This document shows positions 54,883-62,821 of a DNA stretch of 64,000 bases, one piece after another. Source of the stretch: Streptomyces sp. NBC_01260 (lineage in GTDB: Bacteria > Actinomycetota > Actinomycetes > Streptomycetales > Streptomycetaceae). Below the pieces are notes generated by a model that was not told where the DNA came from, searched no databases, and saw nothing but the letters and a program-made list of their open reading frames with translations. Made by a program: the position numbers and the translations under genes. The DNA is taken from contig NZ_CP108464.1 of the NCBI RefSeq assembly GCF_036226405.1, forward strand, positions 3,844,001-3,908,000, given 5' to 3'. How positions within the stretch are numbered: position 1 is the stretch's first letter; every line of letters starts with the position of its first letter.

Positions 54883-56607
54883 ATGATCGCCGCCATCAAA
54901 CCGACCGGAGCCAACACCCGCGGCCTGCTCGCCTACCTCTACGGCCCAGGCCGACACGACGAACACCTCGACCCGCACCTGGTGACCGGCTACGCGATGC
55001 TCGGCATGCCCGACCCCGGACGCGACGAGAACGCCACCCTCACCCAGCTTGCCCGCAACCTCGACGAGCCCGTACGCCTGCGGAACAGCGAGTTCGGCAA
55101 ACCCGTCACCGACCACGTCTGGCACTGCCCCGTCCGCGCCGCACCCGAGGACCGCCATCTCTCCGACACCGAGTGGGGCGAGATCGCCCAGCGCATCGTT
55201 CACGCAGCAGGCATCGCCCCTGACGGCGACGACCTGTCCTGCCGATGGATCGCCGTACGCCACGCCGACGACCACATCCACATCCTCGCCACCACAGTCC
55301 GCGAAGACGGTCGCCGCCCCAAACTGCACGACAGCGGCATCCGCGTCGGCGACGAATGCCGTCAGATCGAGAAGGACTACGGGCTGCGCCGCCTGAAGAA
55401 GGGCGACCGCACCGCCGGGCGTCGGCCCGCCCAGGCCGAGATACACAAGGCCGAGCGCCTCGGCTGGGAGCAGACCAGCCGCCAGTGGCTCCAGGACCGC
55501 ATCCGCGCCGCCATCCCGCACGCCACCAGCGCCGAGGAACTCCTCGCCTACCTCGAAGCCGACGACATCCTGGTCAAGCCCCGCCGAGGCCCCTCCGGAG
55601 ACCTCCTCGGCTACGCCGTCGGCAGGCCAGGCGACCTCAACAAGGACGGCGAGCAGATCTACCACCCCGGCGGGAAGATCGCCCCCGACCTCACCCTGCC
55701 CAAGCTCAAGGCCCGACTGGAAACCATCGCGCCTGAGGAACACCCCACAGCCCGTCGCGACCGACCCACCACCCCCTGGCATCAGGCAACCCAAGCCCTC
55801 GACACCCTTCGCCCAGAGACCACCACCACGAGCGCCGACGAAGACGCACGGACACAGGCGAACATCAGTGCTCTGGGCGAACTGATCGAAGCCACCGCCC
55901 AAGCAGCACCCTCCGACCATCGCGCTCAACTGCGCTCAGCCAGTGCGGCATTCGCCCGTGCACAGCGGTCACAGATCCGGGCCGAGGACCGTGCCGCCCA
56001 CGCCCTGCGGACCGCGGCCCGCGACATCGCACACACCGCCACCGGCCCCGACGGCAGCACCCTCGCAGCCCTGACCGCCGCACTCCTCTGGGCCGCCATC
56101 CTCGCCGCACGCTGGCACGAGGCCAAGGGCCACGCCCACCAGGCCGATGCTGCCCGCCAAGCCGTCCAGCACCTCCAGTCAGCAGCCGACGCCGCGCTCG
56201 CTCCGACGCTCTCCAAACTTGAAGCTCGGCGCCCTGGTGAAGGGACCCGCCGCACTCTTGCCAACGACGTACGCGCAGCCGTCCCCGAACACGCCGAGCG
56301 GATCCTTACCGACCCGGGCTGGCCCACCCTCGCCACCGTCCTCGCCGACGCCGAAGCCAGCGGCCACAAACCCCACCAGCTCCTCAAGGAAGCCGCAGCC
56401 CAACGTGAACTGACCACCGCCCGCCAACCGGCCCGCGTCTTGATCACCCGCATCCAGCACACCAGCCGCAACCCCGCACCCAACCGCCGCGCCGAGGCAG
56501 CCCGCCTACGAAGCGTCAGCGCATCAGCCTTTGGCGCCCCTTCACCTAACGACCAGCCGAGGACAACCGCAGCGCCCACGAGCCAGCCGAGCCGCCACCG
56601 ACGCTGA
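54883..56607 (+). CDS. mobA: Relaxase/mobilisation nuclease
   Basis: The 574-residue protein starts MIAAIKPTGANTRGLLAYLYGPGRHDEHLD. It has the relaxase metal site HADDHIHI (His127, His131, His133), with candidate nucleophile Tyr18 or Tyr20. The N-terminal 300 residues are the relaxase domain. The C-terminal half is a helical, Ala/Arg-rich accessory region. It would nick oriT and pilot the single strand through a helper conjugation machine. No translocase is seen nearby, which suggests dependence on a helper element. Confidence 0.92.
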   Translation: MIAAIKPTGANTRGLLAYLYGPGRHDEHLDPHLVTGYAMLGMPDPGRDENATLTQLARNLDEPVRLRNSEFGKPVTDHVWHCPVRAAPEDRHLSDTEWGEIAQRIVHAAGIAPDGDDLSCRWIAVRHADDHIHILATTVREDGRRPKLHDSGIRVGDECRQIEKDYGLRRLKKGDRTAGRRPAQAEIHKAERLGWEQTSRQWLQDRIRAAIPHATSAEELLAYLEADDILVKPRRGPSGDLLGYAVGRPGDLNKDGEQIYHPGGKIAPDLTLPKLKARLETIAPEEHPTARRDRPTTPWHQATQALDTLRPETTTTSADEDARTQANISALGELIEATAQAAPSDHRAQLRSASAAFARAQRSQIRAEDRAAHALRTAARDIAHTATGPDGSTLAALTAALLWAAILAARWHEAKGHAHQADAARQAVQHLQSAADAALAPTLSKLEARRPGEGTRRTLANDVRAAVPEHAERILTDPGWPTLATVLADAEASGHKPHQLLKEAAAQRELTTARQPARVLITRIQHTSRNPAPNRRAEAARLRSVSASAFGAPSPNDQPRTTAAPTSQPSRHRR

Positions 56608-56631
56608 CCCGGCAGGAGAGCCAGATCCCCA

Positions 56632-56662
56632 GAGACCCGCCAGCAACGTCGGCGGGGGTCTC
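56632..56662 (+). terminator. Imperfect terminator-like hairpin after the relaxase gene
   Basis: GAGACCCGCC and GGCGGGGGTCTC pair with a 2-nt bulge and a 9-nt loop, about 25 nt after the relaxase stop. Confidence 0.5.
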
Positions 56663-56720
56663 CTCAGGACGCCCGTGAGCCCCGGAAGCGTGGACCTACG
56701 TCGGAGAGGCGCCTGTATAT

Positions 56721-56766
56721 CAGCGGCTGGGCCGGTCACCACGCGTGGTGACCGGCCCAGCCGCTG
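56721..56766. repeat. Perfect 46-bp palindrome
   Basis: CAGCGGCTGGGCCGGTCACC and the next three bases (ACG) form a 23-bp arm, followed directly by its exact reverse complement with no loop. It lies between the relaxase and the Cys-rich gene. It could act as a bidirectional terminator, but a loopless perfect palindrome is unusual. Confidence 0.9.
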
Positions 56767-56808
56767 ATGCGCCCACTGTCCGTTCTCGGCCTCACTCCCG
56801 ACGGAACC

Positions 56809-57180
56809 TCACTCCCGACGGAACATGCCGCCCCGCGCGCGATGCTTTCCAACGCGGCGCCCTTCAGGCTGCTCGGTTGCAGAAGCCGTGCTCACAGGTG
56901 GCGGGCGAGTCGGTTCGTCGTGAAGGAGGAGGGACTGCCAGACCTGCTCCTGCAAGACGCGGATGCACGGGCCGCAGGCGAACATCGGCGCCTGGGCACC
57001 CGCCACACTCACCGGGCCGATCCATAGAACACGGGTCCATCGCTGGCCGCAGTAGAGCCAGCAGAAACCGTCAGTCCACGTATTGCCGTCGTCAGTGTCT
57101 GCTGTGGCGGGCAGACCGCCGCGCGCGAACTCAGCGATGCCGGGTATGACCCGAGGCGTCACGGCCAGTTCTATCAACAC
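56809..57180 (-). CDS. Small Cys-containing protein of unknown function
   Basis: The 123-residue product starts at GTG 57180, behind GGGGA. It reads LIELAVTPRVIPGIAEFARG and has Trp/Cys features (CWLYCGQRW, FACGPCIRVLQE) that could bind metal. The gene follows the CYTH gene by 15 bp on the same strand, so it is probably the last gene of the cargo operon. No catalytic motif is recognised. The Arg/Pro-rich tail beyond residue 85 may be disordered. Confidence 0.65.
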   Translation of the reverse strand: MLIELAVTPRVIPGIAEFARGGLPATADTDDGNTWTDGFCWLYCGQRWTRVLWIGPVSVAGAQAPMFACGPCIRVLQEQVWQSLLLHDEPTRPPPVSTASATEQPEGRRVGKHRARGGMFRRE

Positions 57181-57195
57181 AGCTCGTCCCCAAGA

Positions 57196-57783
57196 TCACT
57201 CGCTCGGGACAGCTGCCCTGGCCGAAGCCTGCTTGTCGTTGTCAGCGAAGAGGAGCGTGGGCTCGGCCAGGATGTCCCTGCCGGCCTCGCTCTTGTAGAT
57301 CTCGTCGACGCTGCCGAATCGTGCCTCGGTGTAGTCGAGGTCGAGCAGGGCGGCTGCCTGGCGGACCGATGCCTCGTCGGGTCCTTCGATCTCGACGAAG
57401 GTGGGGAGGTCCGGCCAGGTGTCGAAGTCGAAGGCGACTTCGCCCAGGCGCCACTCCTCGCGGAAGTTCTCCTGGTAGCGGACTTCGCGCAGGCCGACGT
57501 TGCGGAGGATCTCGGCCATAGCGTGCAGGTCGGACACCTCGGTCTCGATCTCGGTGGTGCCGTCGATCGTCGTGGAGTCGGTGACCTGCTTCAGCGTGAG
57601 AGTGGAGCGGGTGGCCTCGTCCCTCAGGCGGACCCAGGCGCCGCCTTCGAGGGCGTCGTTCTCAAAGATCTTCCGGGTGAGGAGGGTGCGCGGAAATGCC
57701 TGAACGGCTCCGAGCGCCGTCAGTTTGGCCTGGAGGCCGTCGACGTCGACGGCGAGGAACTTGGCCTCGTACTCGTGCTTCAT
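57196..57783 (-). CDS. CYTH-domain (class IV cyclase-like) protein
   Basis: The 195-residue protein has the CYTH hallmark ExExK (HEYEAKFLAVD) at the N-terminus. Basic/acidic ligand residues follow in WVRLRDEATRSTLTLK, TTEIETEV and FVEIEGPDE. It is full length for the family. CYTH enzymes bind triphosphates and act as triphosphatases or class IV adenylate cyclases. ATG 57783 has AAGGA at 5 nt. It belongs to the minus-strand cargo operon, 20 bp after the methyltransferase. Confidence 0.88.
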   Translation of the reverse strand: MKHEYEAKFLAVDVDGLQAKLTALGAVQAFPRTLLTRKIFENDALEGGAWVRLRDEATRSTLTLKQVTDSTTIDGTTEIETEVSDLHAMAEILRNVGLREVRYQENFREEWRLGEVAFDFDTWPDLPTFVEIEGPDEASVRQAAALLDLDYTEARFGSVDEIYKSEAGRDILAEPTLLFADNDKQASARAAVPSE

Positions 57784-57803
57784 ATGTCCTTCTTCCCGTA
57801 GCT

Positions 57804-58457
57804 CTAGGAGGGGGTGGACGCGCGGGCTGCGAGGAGAAGGCCCATGCGGTGGTTGTGGTCCTGCAGCTGTCCGACGTGCGCCTGCTCGGTGAACTCGTTG
57901 GTCCGCAGTGTGAGCAGGACGTCCCAGTCCCCGATGAAGTAACGCCGCAGCTTCTCGGGGGATGTGTAGTGCTCCAGCACGTGGTGGCGTTGCGTGAGGG
58001 GCATCATGAACTCCGCGCCGAACAGACCGCCGGGCCGGACCAGGCGCTGCATGCGATCGACGAACTCGCCCAACGGCCGATGGTGGTTGGCACTGTAATG
58101 CCACGAGCAGCTCGTCCAGACAGCGTCGCAGGGCGCGGTGACGGGTTCGGAGGCGAGGAAGTCCTCCTCCACGACCTGGACACGGTCGTGAAGCCCTTCC
58201 TGCTTCAGCCGCTCGATCATGCCCATCGCGTGACCGGTTCTGTCACCCGGAAGTTGGACCTCGCCGCCGTGGAGGGCGAGCGGGTCGCGCTCGATGGCGA
58301 TGACGCGGTAGCCGGCCGCGGCCAGGGGTACGACGAGTCTGCCGTCGCTCGCGCCGATGACCGTCACCGTGGAGTCAGGCTCCGTACGCTCCTTCAGCGC
58401 GGCGAGGAACTGGGGGAAGAAGGTGAGGGTGTGCCGCCACATGCTGGGTGTCTGCAC
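57804..58457 (-). CDS. SAM-dependent methyltransferase (class I)
   Basis: The 217-residue protein has the SAM-binding fold: VTVIGASDGRLVVPLAAAGYRVIAIERD, then DRVQVVEEDFLASEP and APCDAVWTSCSWHY. RLVRPGGLFGAEFMM is motif-like. It resembles TPMT-type or generic class I enzymes; the substrate is unknown. GTG 58457 has AAGGAG at about 8 nt. It overlaps the kinase gene by 83 bp. Confidence 0.85.
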   Translation of the reverse strand: MQTPSMWRHTLTFFPQFLAALKERTEPDSTVTVIGASDGRLVVPLAAAGYRVIAIERDPLALHGGEVQLPGDRTGHAMGMIERLKQEGLHDRVQVVEEDFLASEPVTAPCDAVWTSCSWHYSANHHRPLGEFVDRMQRLVRPGGLFGAEFMMPLTQRHHVLEHYTSPEKLRRYFIGDWDVLLTLRTNEFTEQAHVGQLQDHNHRMGLLLAARASTPS

Positions 58458-59016
58458 GGGGTTGCTCTCCTTGCGGGTGGGTGCTCAGGACGGCTCGGAG
58501 TGCCTCGTCAGGGGTGAGTCCGGTGGTGTTCACGCGGTGCATTGGGAACGAGGCGTAGGCGTCGGTGATCTTGTCTGCGGTGATCTCGGCGAGGGTGTCC
58601 CAACGCGAGACAGGCTTGTCGCGTCGGGCGAGTCGGCGCTGGCGCTCGTCCTCCGCGCAGACGAGGTAGTGGGTGACGGGACGCGGGATGCCCGGCGGCA
58701 GGGACACGGAGAGATCGGCTCCGAAGGCGCGGTGGTTGGCCAGACAGCGTGCGAAGTAGCTTTCGACGACGACCGGGGTGCCTGCGGACAGGTACCGCTG
58801 GATCTGATCGGTGGCGGTGAGCAGGGCCGAGAGGTAGAAGCACATGCGTGCCTCTGCGTTTCCCAGCCGGTCAACCTCTTGCCGCAGTGCCTGATAGGCG
58901 GGTGGCACGGTCGGGAGCAGTACCGCGCCACGGGCCGCCGCGAGCATGGGGGCGAGGGTGGATTTGCCGGTGCCGCGGAGCCCTTCGACGCTCTCGAACG
59001 ACGCCGGGTCAGACAC
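58375..59016 (-). CDS. P-loop kinase (thymidylate/deoxynucleoside-kinase-like)
   Basis: The 213-residue protein starts at GTG 59016 with SDPASFESVEGLRGTGKSTLAPML, an early P-loop (GLRGTGKST). A DRY/ESYF-type middle follows (GTPVVVESYFARCLAN), with a lid region (CAEDERQRRLARRDKPVS). The size and motif order fit a dNMP or small-molecule kinase, but the substrate is not known. It overlaps the upstream radical SAM stop by 8 bp and the next gene by 83 bp, so the genes are tightly packed. Confidence 0.8.
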   Translation of the reverse strand: MSDPASFESVEGLRGTGKSTLAPMLAAARGAVLLPTVPPAYQALRQEVDRLGNAEARMCFYLSALLTATDQIQRYLSAGTPVVVESYFARCLANHRAFGADLSVSLPPGIPRPVTHYLVCAEDERQRRLARRDKPVSRWDTLAEITADKITDAYASFPMHRVNTTGLTPDEALRAVLSTHPQGEQPRADTQHVAAHPHLLPPVPRRAEGAYGA

Positions 59017-59911
59017 GTCCGTACACCACGTCCGGCACCGCGAGGGTGAGTTCGTCAGTGGCGGAAGGCCGGTGGGCGATGTGGTCGGCGACCTTGTCGT
59101 ACCAGAAGGCGTGCGAGTCCTTGCCGACAGCCTTGCAGGACATGGTGAGCGCGCCACGCGGGTCGGCCTCGATCCGCTCGATCTCCACAGGGCCCCCGGC
59201 GGGGAGGCAGGCGTCCGGCGCACCGAGCTCGGACAGGTCCTCGTCGAGGATCACCTCGATGCCCAGCTCGGCCGAGGCCAGGCGCTCCCGCAGACGGGTG
59301 TAGGCCGTGGCGTCGTTGACGAGGAGCTCGGGGTGATCCGCTGCGTTGCCGACCAGCCGAAGGCAGTGGAGTTTCAGCTGCTCCACCCCGTGGTGCTGCA
59401 ACGTGCGGGCGAGCGGCAGGACCTCGTCGATGTTGCGTGAGGTGACCGTCATGGTCGCGCCGGCCCGGACGCCGAGTTGCTGGGCGATTTCGAGGGCGCT
59501 CAGGGCACTCCGGTAGCTTCCGAACTTGCGGATCTTGTCGTTGGTCGTGCCGATGCCCTCCAGTGACACCCGGAGCAGGTCCAGGTCGGGGGCGATCTCG
59601 GTCAGCCGGCGCTCGATGCGGTAGCCGTTGGTGCAGATCTCGACCTGCATGCCCAGGTCCCGCTTGGCGTACCGGACGACCTGGGCGAGGTCGCGGTAGA
59701 CGAACGGCTCGCCGCCCAGCAGGGTGACCGCCTCGGTGCCGTACTCGTTACGCATCAGCGTGAGGAGGTTGACCGCCTCGTCCGTGGTGAAGGCGTCGGC
59801 ATGCTGGAGCCGCTTGCCGTGGAAGCAGTGCAGGCATTCGAAGTTGCAGCGGTAGAGCAGCTGCAGGTACAGCATCCGGATCCTGCGGATCCCGGTGACT
59901 TCGCTGATCAC
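59009..59911 (-). CDS. Radical SAM protein
   Basis: The 300-residue radical SAM enzyme binds its [4Fe-4S] cluster through CNFECLHC (CxxxCxxC). It has TLLGGEPFVYRDL (the GGE motif), VEICTNGYRIE and RVSLEGIGTTNDKIR. GTG 59911 has AAGGAGA 5-6 nt upstream. No twitch or SPASM Cys cluster is obvious; a Cys in LPAGG context (DACLPAGGP) and another (TMSCKAVG) are present near the end. The reaction is unknown. It is the first gene of the overlapping kinase-methyltransferase-CYTH set. Confidence 0.9.
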   Translation of the reverse strand: MISEVTGIRRIRMLYLQLLYRCNFECLHCFHGKRLQHADAFTTDEAVNLLTLMRNEYGTEAVTLLGGEPFVYRDLAQVVRYAKRDLGMQVEICTNGYRIERRLTEIAPDLDLLRVSLEGIGTTNDKIRKFGSYRSALSALEIAQQLGVRAGATMTVTSRNIDEVLPLARTLQHHGVEQLKLHCLRLVGNAADHPELLVNDATAYTRLRERLASAELGIEVILDEDLSELGAPDACLPAGGPVEIERIEADPRGALTMSCKAVGKDSHAFWYDKVADHIAHRPSATDELTLAVPDVVYGRV

Positions 59912-60017
59912 GAGGGTCTCCTTCGGGCGCTTGCCTGGTGGGAGACCTGATAGTGGCGGGACAGGTACGGACCTCGTCACCGCGTATCGGGACGCTCCGA
60001 GGACGTCCTGGGACGTT

Positions 60018-60710
60018 TCAGCGTGCGGCCAGCATCTCCAGAACTCCGAGCACACGGCCGGTGTCCGTCAAATCAGGCAGGACCGTACGGGCACCGGCGT
60101 CTGCCAGCTCCTGGGGGCTGTGAACGCCGGAGGCGACCGCGATGATCTCGGAGCCCGTGGCGAGCGCGGCCTCCACGTCCCTCGGGGTATCTCCGACCAG
60201 CACGACGGGCACGCCATCCGGGGCGCCCCGCAGCCGCTGGGCACGCTCCCGGGCCACAGCGACCAGGTCGGGGCGCTGGAGGGCATCGGCCCCGTAGGCA
60301 CCGACCGGCAGATCGAGGAGGGGATCAAGGCCGAAGGCCGCGACCTTCACGCGGGCGTTGTCCGCGATATTGCCGGTGAGCACCGACGACACCCAACTGC
60401 TGCGTACAGAGACCTCCTTCAGGACTTCCCGTACGCCGGGCAAGGCTGTTCCCCGACGGCTGAGGTCCTGGAGACGCGCCTCCCCTGCGTCGGACAGCGC
60501 CCCCTCGACCGCTGCCCAGTCCGGCTCGGCCAAGCCGTTCCGCTCGAACATGTCGCGCATGATCAGCCGGTCCGTACGCCCTTCCGTCCGCGCCGGCCCT
60601 GCGGGCGCCCTTCCCGCCAGGGCCGTGAAGGCGGCGGCGTAGATCTCCTTGCTGACCCCGGCGTTCTCGATGAGGGTGTGGTCGATGTCCCACAGGACGA
60701 TGAGCTCCAT
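60018..60710 (-). CDS. HAD-family hydrolase
   Basis: The 230-residue protein has the HAD nucleophile motif LWDIDHTLIE (DxDxT), a cap domain, TGN in VSSVLTGNIADNA, and GVPVVLVGDTPRDVEAA. It is phosphoglycolate-phosphatase-like; the substrate is unknown. ATG 60710 is divergent from the DUF5919 regulator. A 106-bp gap separates it from the radical SAM gene downstream, which may carry a second promoter. Confidence 0.88.
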   Translation of the reverse strand: MELIVLWDIDHTLIENAGVSKEIYAAAFTALAGRAPAGPARTEGRTDRLIMRDMFERNGLAEPDWAAVEGALSDAGEARLQDLSRRGTALPGVREVLKEVSVRSSWVSSVLTGNIADNARVKVAAFGLDPLLDLPVGAYGADALQRPDLVAVARERAQRLRGAPDGVPVVLVGDTPRDVEAALATGSEIIAVASGVHSPQELADAGARTVLPDLTDTGRVLGVLEMLAAR

Positions 60711-60754
60711 GCATCCAGCGTAAATACAGCAGCCATGACCCCCTCCTTCCGTGG

Positions 60755-60771
60755 AACGTCCCGAAACGTCC
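60755..60771. promoter_or_regulatory. AACGTCC repeats in the HAD/regulator divergent region
   Basis: AACGTCC occurs twice 9 bp apart (60755-60761, 60765-60771). The extended GAAACGTCC recurs inverted at 60010-60019 (GGGACGTTTC), upstream of the radical SAM gene. This is a candidate shared operator. Confidence 0.4.
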
Positions 60772-60799
60772 TTGCCGCTCCTGACCGGTCTCGGCTTGT

Positions 60800-61582
60800 A
60801 TGGCGTCTGTGAACGAGCGATTGCACTCCGTGCTCGCCCAGCGCGGCATCCCACCCGAATCACTCGCCGAAGTCTGCGAGGTGGACCCCAAGACCGTTGG
60901 CCGGTGGCTCGGCGGACGCGTTCCCCATCCTCGCCACCGCTTCCGCGTGGCCAAGCACTTACGGGTGGAGGAACTGTTCCTCTGGCCCGCACCGGCGCCG
61001 AGCACGCAGCAGCAGCTCACTGGTTCAGGACAGGAGCTGATCGGGACCTACCAGAACCGGGCGAGCGTCCCGCGCGACACGTGGCTGTCGCTGCTCGACG
61101 GCGCCCAGGAACAGATCAGCGTCCTCGTTTTCTCCGGCACCTTCTTCGCCCAGTCCAACCCCCACGTCGCCAAGATGCTCGCCGAGCGCGCGTCGAGCGG
61201 GGTGCGAGTGCGGCTCTGCTTCGGCGACTCGAAGGGCCAGGCGGCAGCAATCCGGGGCCACGAAGAGGGAATCGGCGACACACTCGCCGCCAAGATCCGT
61301 GCCTCCCTGACCTACTACCGGCCCTTGTTGTCCGAGGCCGGATGCGAGGTGAGGCTGCACGACACCACGCTCTACACCTCCATGTTCCGGTACGACGATG
61401 ACCTTCTGATCAACCCGCACGTCTGGGGCCAGCCGGCCAGCGCCAACCCCCTCCTCCATCTCCGCAGAGCAGACACGGCGGGCTGGTTCGACAACTACGC
61501 TCAGAGTTTCGAAGCTGTCTGGGCCACCGCACGGCCCTGGACACCAGACCAGGAGGAGCCCTCGCCACATGGGCAGGACTGA
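60800..61582 (+). CDS. XRE-type regulator with DUF5919-like C-terminal domain
   Basis: The 260-residue protein has an N-terminal HTH (LHSVLAQRGIPPESLAEVCE followed by VDPKTVGRWLGG). A C-terminal PLD-like domain reads ISVLVFSGTFFAQSNPHVAKML, VRLCFGDSKGQAA and RYDDDLLINPHVWG. It matches the XRE-DUF5919 proteins I recall in streptomycetes; this is from memory. It is divergent from the HAD gene and coupled to NUDIX (14-bp overlap), so it probably regulates the cargo. Confidence 0.8.
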   Translation: MASVNERLHSVLAQRGIPPESLAEVCEVDPKTVGRWLGGRVPHPRHRFRVAKHLRVEELFLWPAPAPSTQQQLTGSGQELIGTYQNRASVPRDTWLSLLDGAQEQISVLVFSGTFFAQSNPHVAKMLAERASSGVRVRLCFGDSKGQAAAIRGHEEGIGDTLAAKIRASLTYYRPLLSEAGCEVRLHDTTLYTSMFRYDDDLLINPHVWGQPASANPLLHLRRADTAGWFDNYAQSFEAVWATARPWTPDQEEPSPHGQD

Positions 61583-62036
61583 GTACTACAACGACCCCAA
61601 GGCCCCCAAGGCGAACACGCTCATCCCCGCCAATAACCTGCTCGTCGTCGACGACGACGGCGCCATACTGCTCCAACGCCGCCGGGACACCGGCCAATGG
61701 GCCCTGCCCGGAGGAGCCCAGGACATCGGCGAGACGGCGGCCCAGTGCGCCGTGCGGGAATGCCTGGAAGAGACCGGGATCATCGCCGAGGTCACGGGGT
61801 TCCTGGGGGTCTACACGAACCCGAACCACATCGTGGCCTACACCGACGGTGAGATTCGCCAGCAGTACGAGAACACCTACATCGGCCGCCCGGTGGGCGG
61901 CGAGCCCACGATCAACGACGAGGCCGACGGGGTCCGTTACGTCCTGCCGAGCGACCTGGACGAGTACGACATCCATCCCAGCATGCGCCAGCAGATCGGC
62001 GACTACCTCGCCGGCACGTACCCCTACCTGGGCTGA
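61569..62036 (+). CDS. NUDIX hydrolase
   Basis: The 155-residue NUDIX protein has the full Nudix box (GGAQDIGETAAQCAVRECLE followed by ETGI), with the metal-binding REcleE present. It hydrolyses nucleoside diphosphates linked to another moiety; the exact substrate is unknown. ATG 61569 overlaps the regulator gene by 14 bp and the 3' end overlaps the opposing HD gene by 13 bp. Confidence 0.93.
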   Translation: MGRTEYYNDPKAPKANTLIPANNLLVVDDDGAILLQRRRDTGQWALPGGAQDIGETAAQCAVRECLEETGIIAEVTGFLGVYTNPNHIVAYTDGEIRQQYENTYIGRPVGGEPTINDEADGVRYVLPSDLDEYDIHPSMRQQIGDYLAGTYPYLG

Positions 62037-62608
62037 GCGACCAATGCCGCTTCCACCCGGCCGACGGCTGCACAGATGTCCGGCTCCGCCCTGCGGATGA
62101 ACCGCCCCACGAGGCTGTCCACCCCGTAGCGGCTCACGATCTCCGCCACCCGCTCAGCTGCAGTGGTTCTCTCGCCATCGGGCGTCGTTGTCATGTCGCA
62201 GTATACGAGCGCGTCCACAAGTAGCCCCTCATCCAGCAAGGGGAACTCGCGTTCCAGAACCCGCATCAGCCCGCGCTCCTCGGCTTCCAACAGCGCGAAC
62301 GAATGGTTCGCTACCAACCGGACCAGCCGCTCATCAGCACCGTGCTCGTCCCGGAGAAACCGCGCCCCGTCGAGCGGGTGGAACCCCGTCTCCGCCAGCC
62401 GGGGCGCGTATCCCACGTCGTGCAGCACAGCAGCAGCAATCAACAGCTCCACGTCCGCTGTCAGGGCCGGGCCGAGCCCGGCAGCACGTGCCGCCACGCC
62501 CTGCGAATGCGCCCACCGCCGGGGAAGCGCGTCACTGAGCTCCCTTTCGGCTACCTGCGTCGCCCACGTCAGCATCGTTTCGCCCATGGCCCATTCCATG
62601 CCCTGCAA
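62024..62608 (-). CDS. HD-domain phosphohydrolase
   Basis: The 194-residue protein has the HD metal-binding set: AHSQGVAARAAGL, AAVLHDVGYAPRLAE (HD pair) and a third His in ANHSFALLEAEE. HD proteins hydrolyse nucleotides or phosphates. It is convergent with NUDIX, with a 13-bp overlap. The following 62609-62821 holds no gene I can support. Confidence 0.88.
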   Translation of the reverse strand: MQGMEWAMGETMLTWATQVAERELSDALPRRWAHSQGVAARAAGLGPALTADVELLIAAAVLHDVGYAPRLAETGFHPLDGARFLRDEHGADERLVRLVANHSFALLEAEERGLMRVLEREFPLLDEGLLVDALVYCDMTTTPDGERTTAAERVAEIVSRYGVDSLVGRFIRRAEPDICAAVGRVEAALVAQPR

Positions 62609-62821
62609 GAGCCGAAGTCAGTCGTATGCCAGGATTCCGACGGGACAGCCAGCTCCCGCCGCCGTTCCTGTGCAGGGAAAGGGAACTGGACCTGCGGCAA
62701 GTAGAAAATACGGATTCGCTCAGCAGGGCTGTGCTGACACCCGCCCCTGCACGACAATGGTCGACTGGACCACACTTTCCCTCGCTGCCCTGTACACCAT
62801 GATGCTCTTGGAGCTCTCGCC

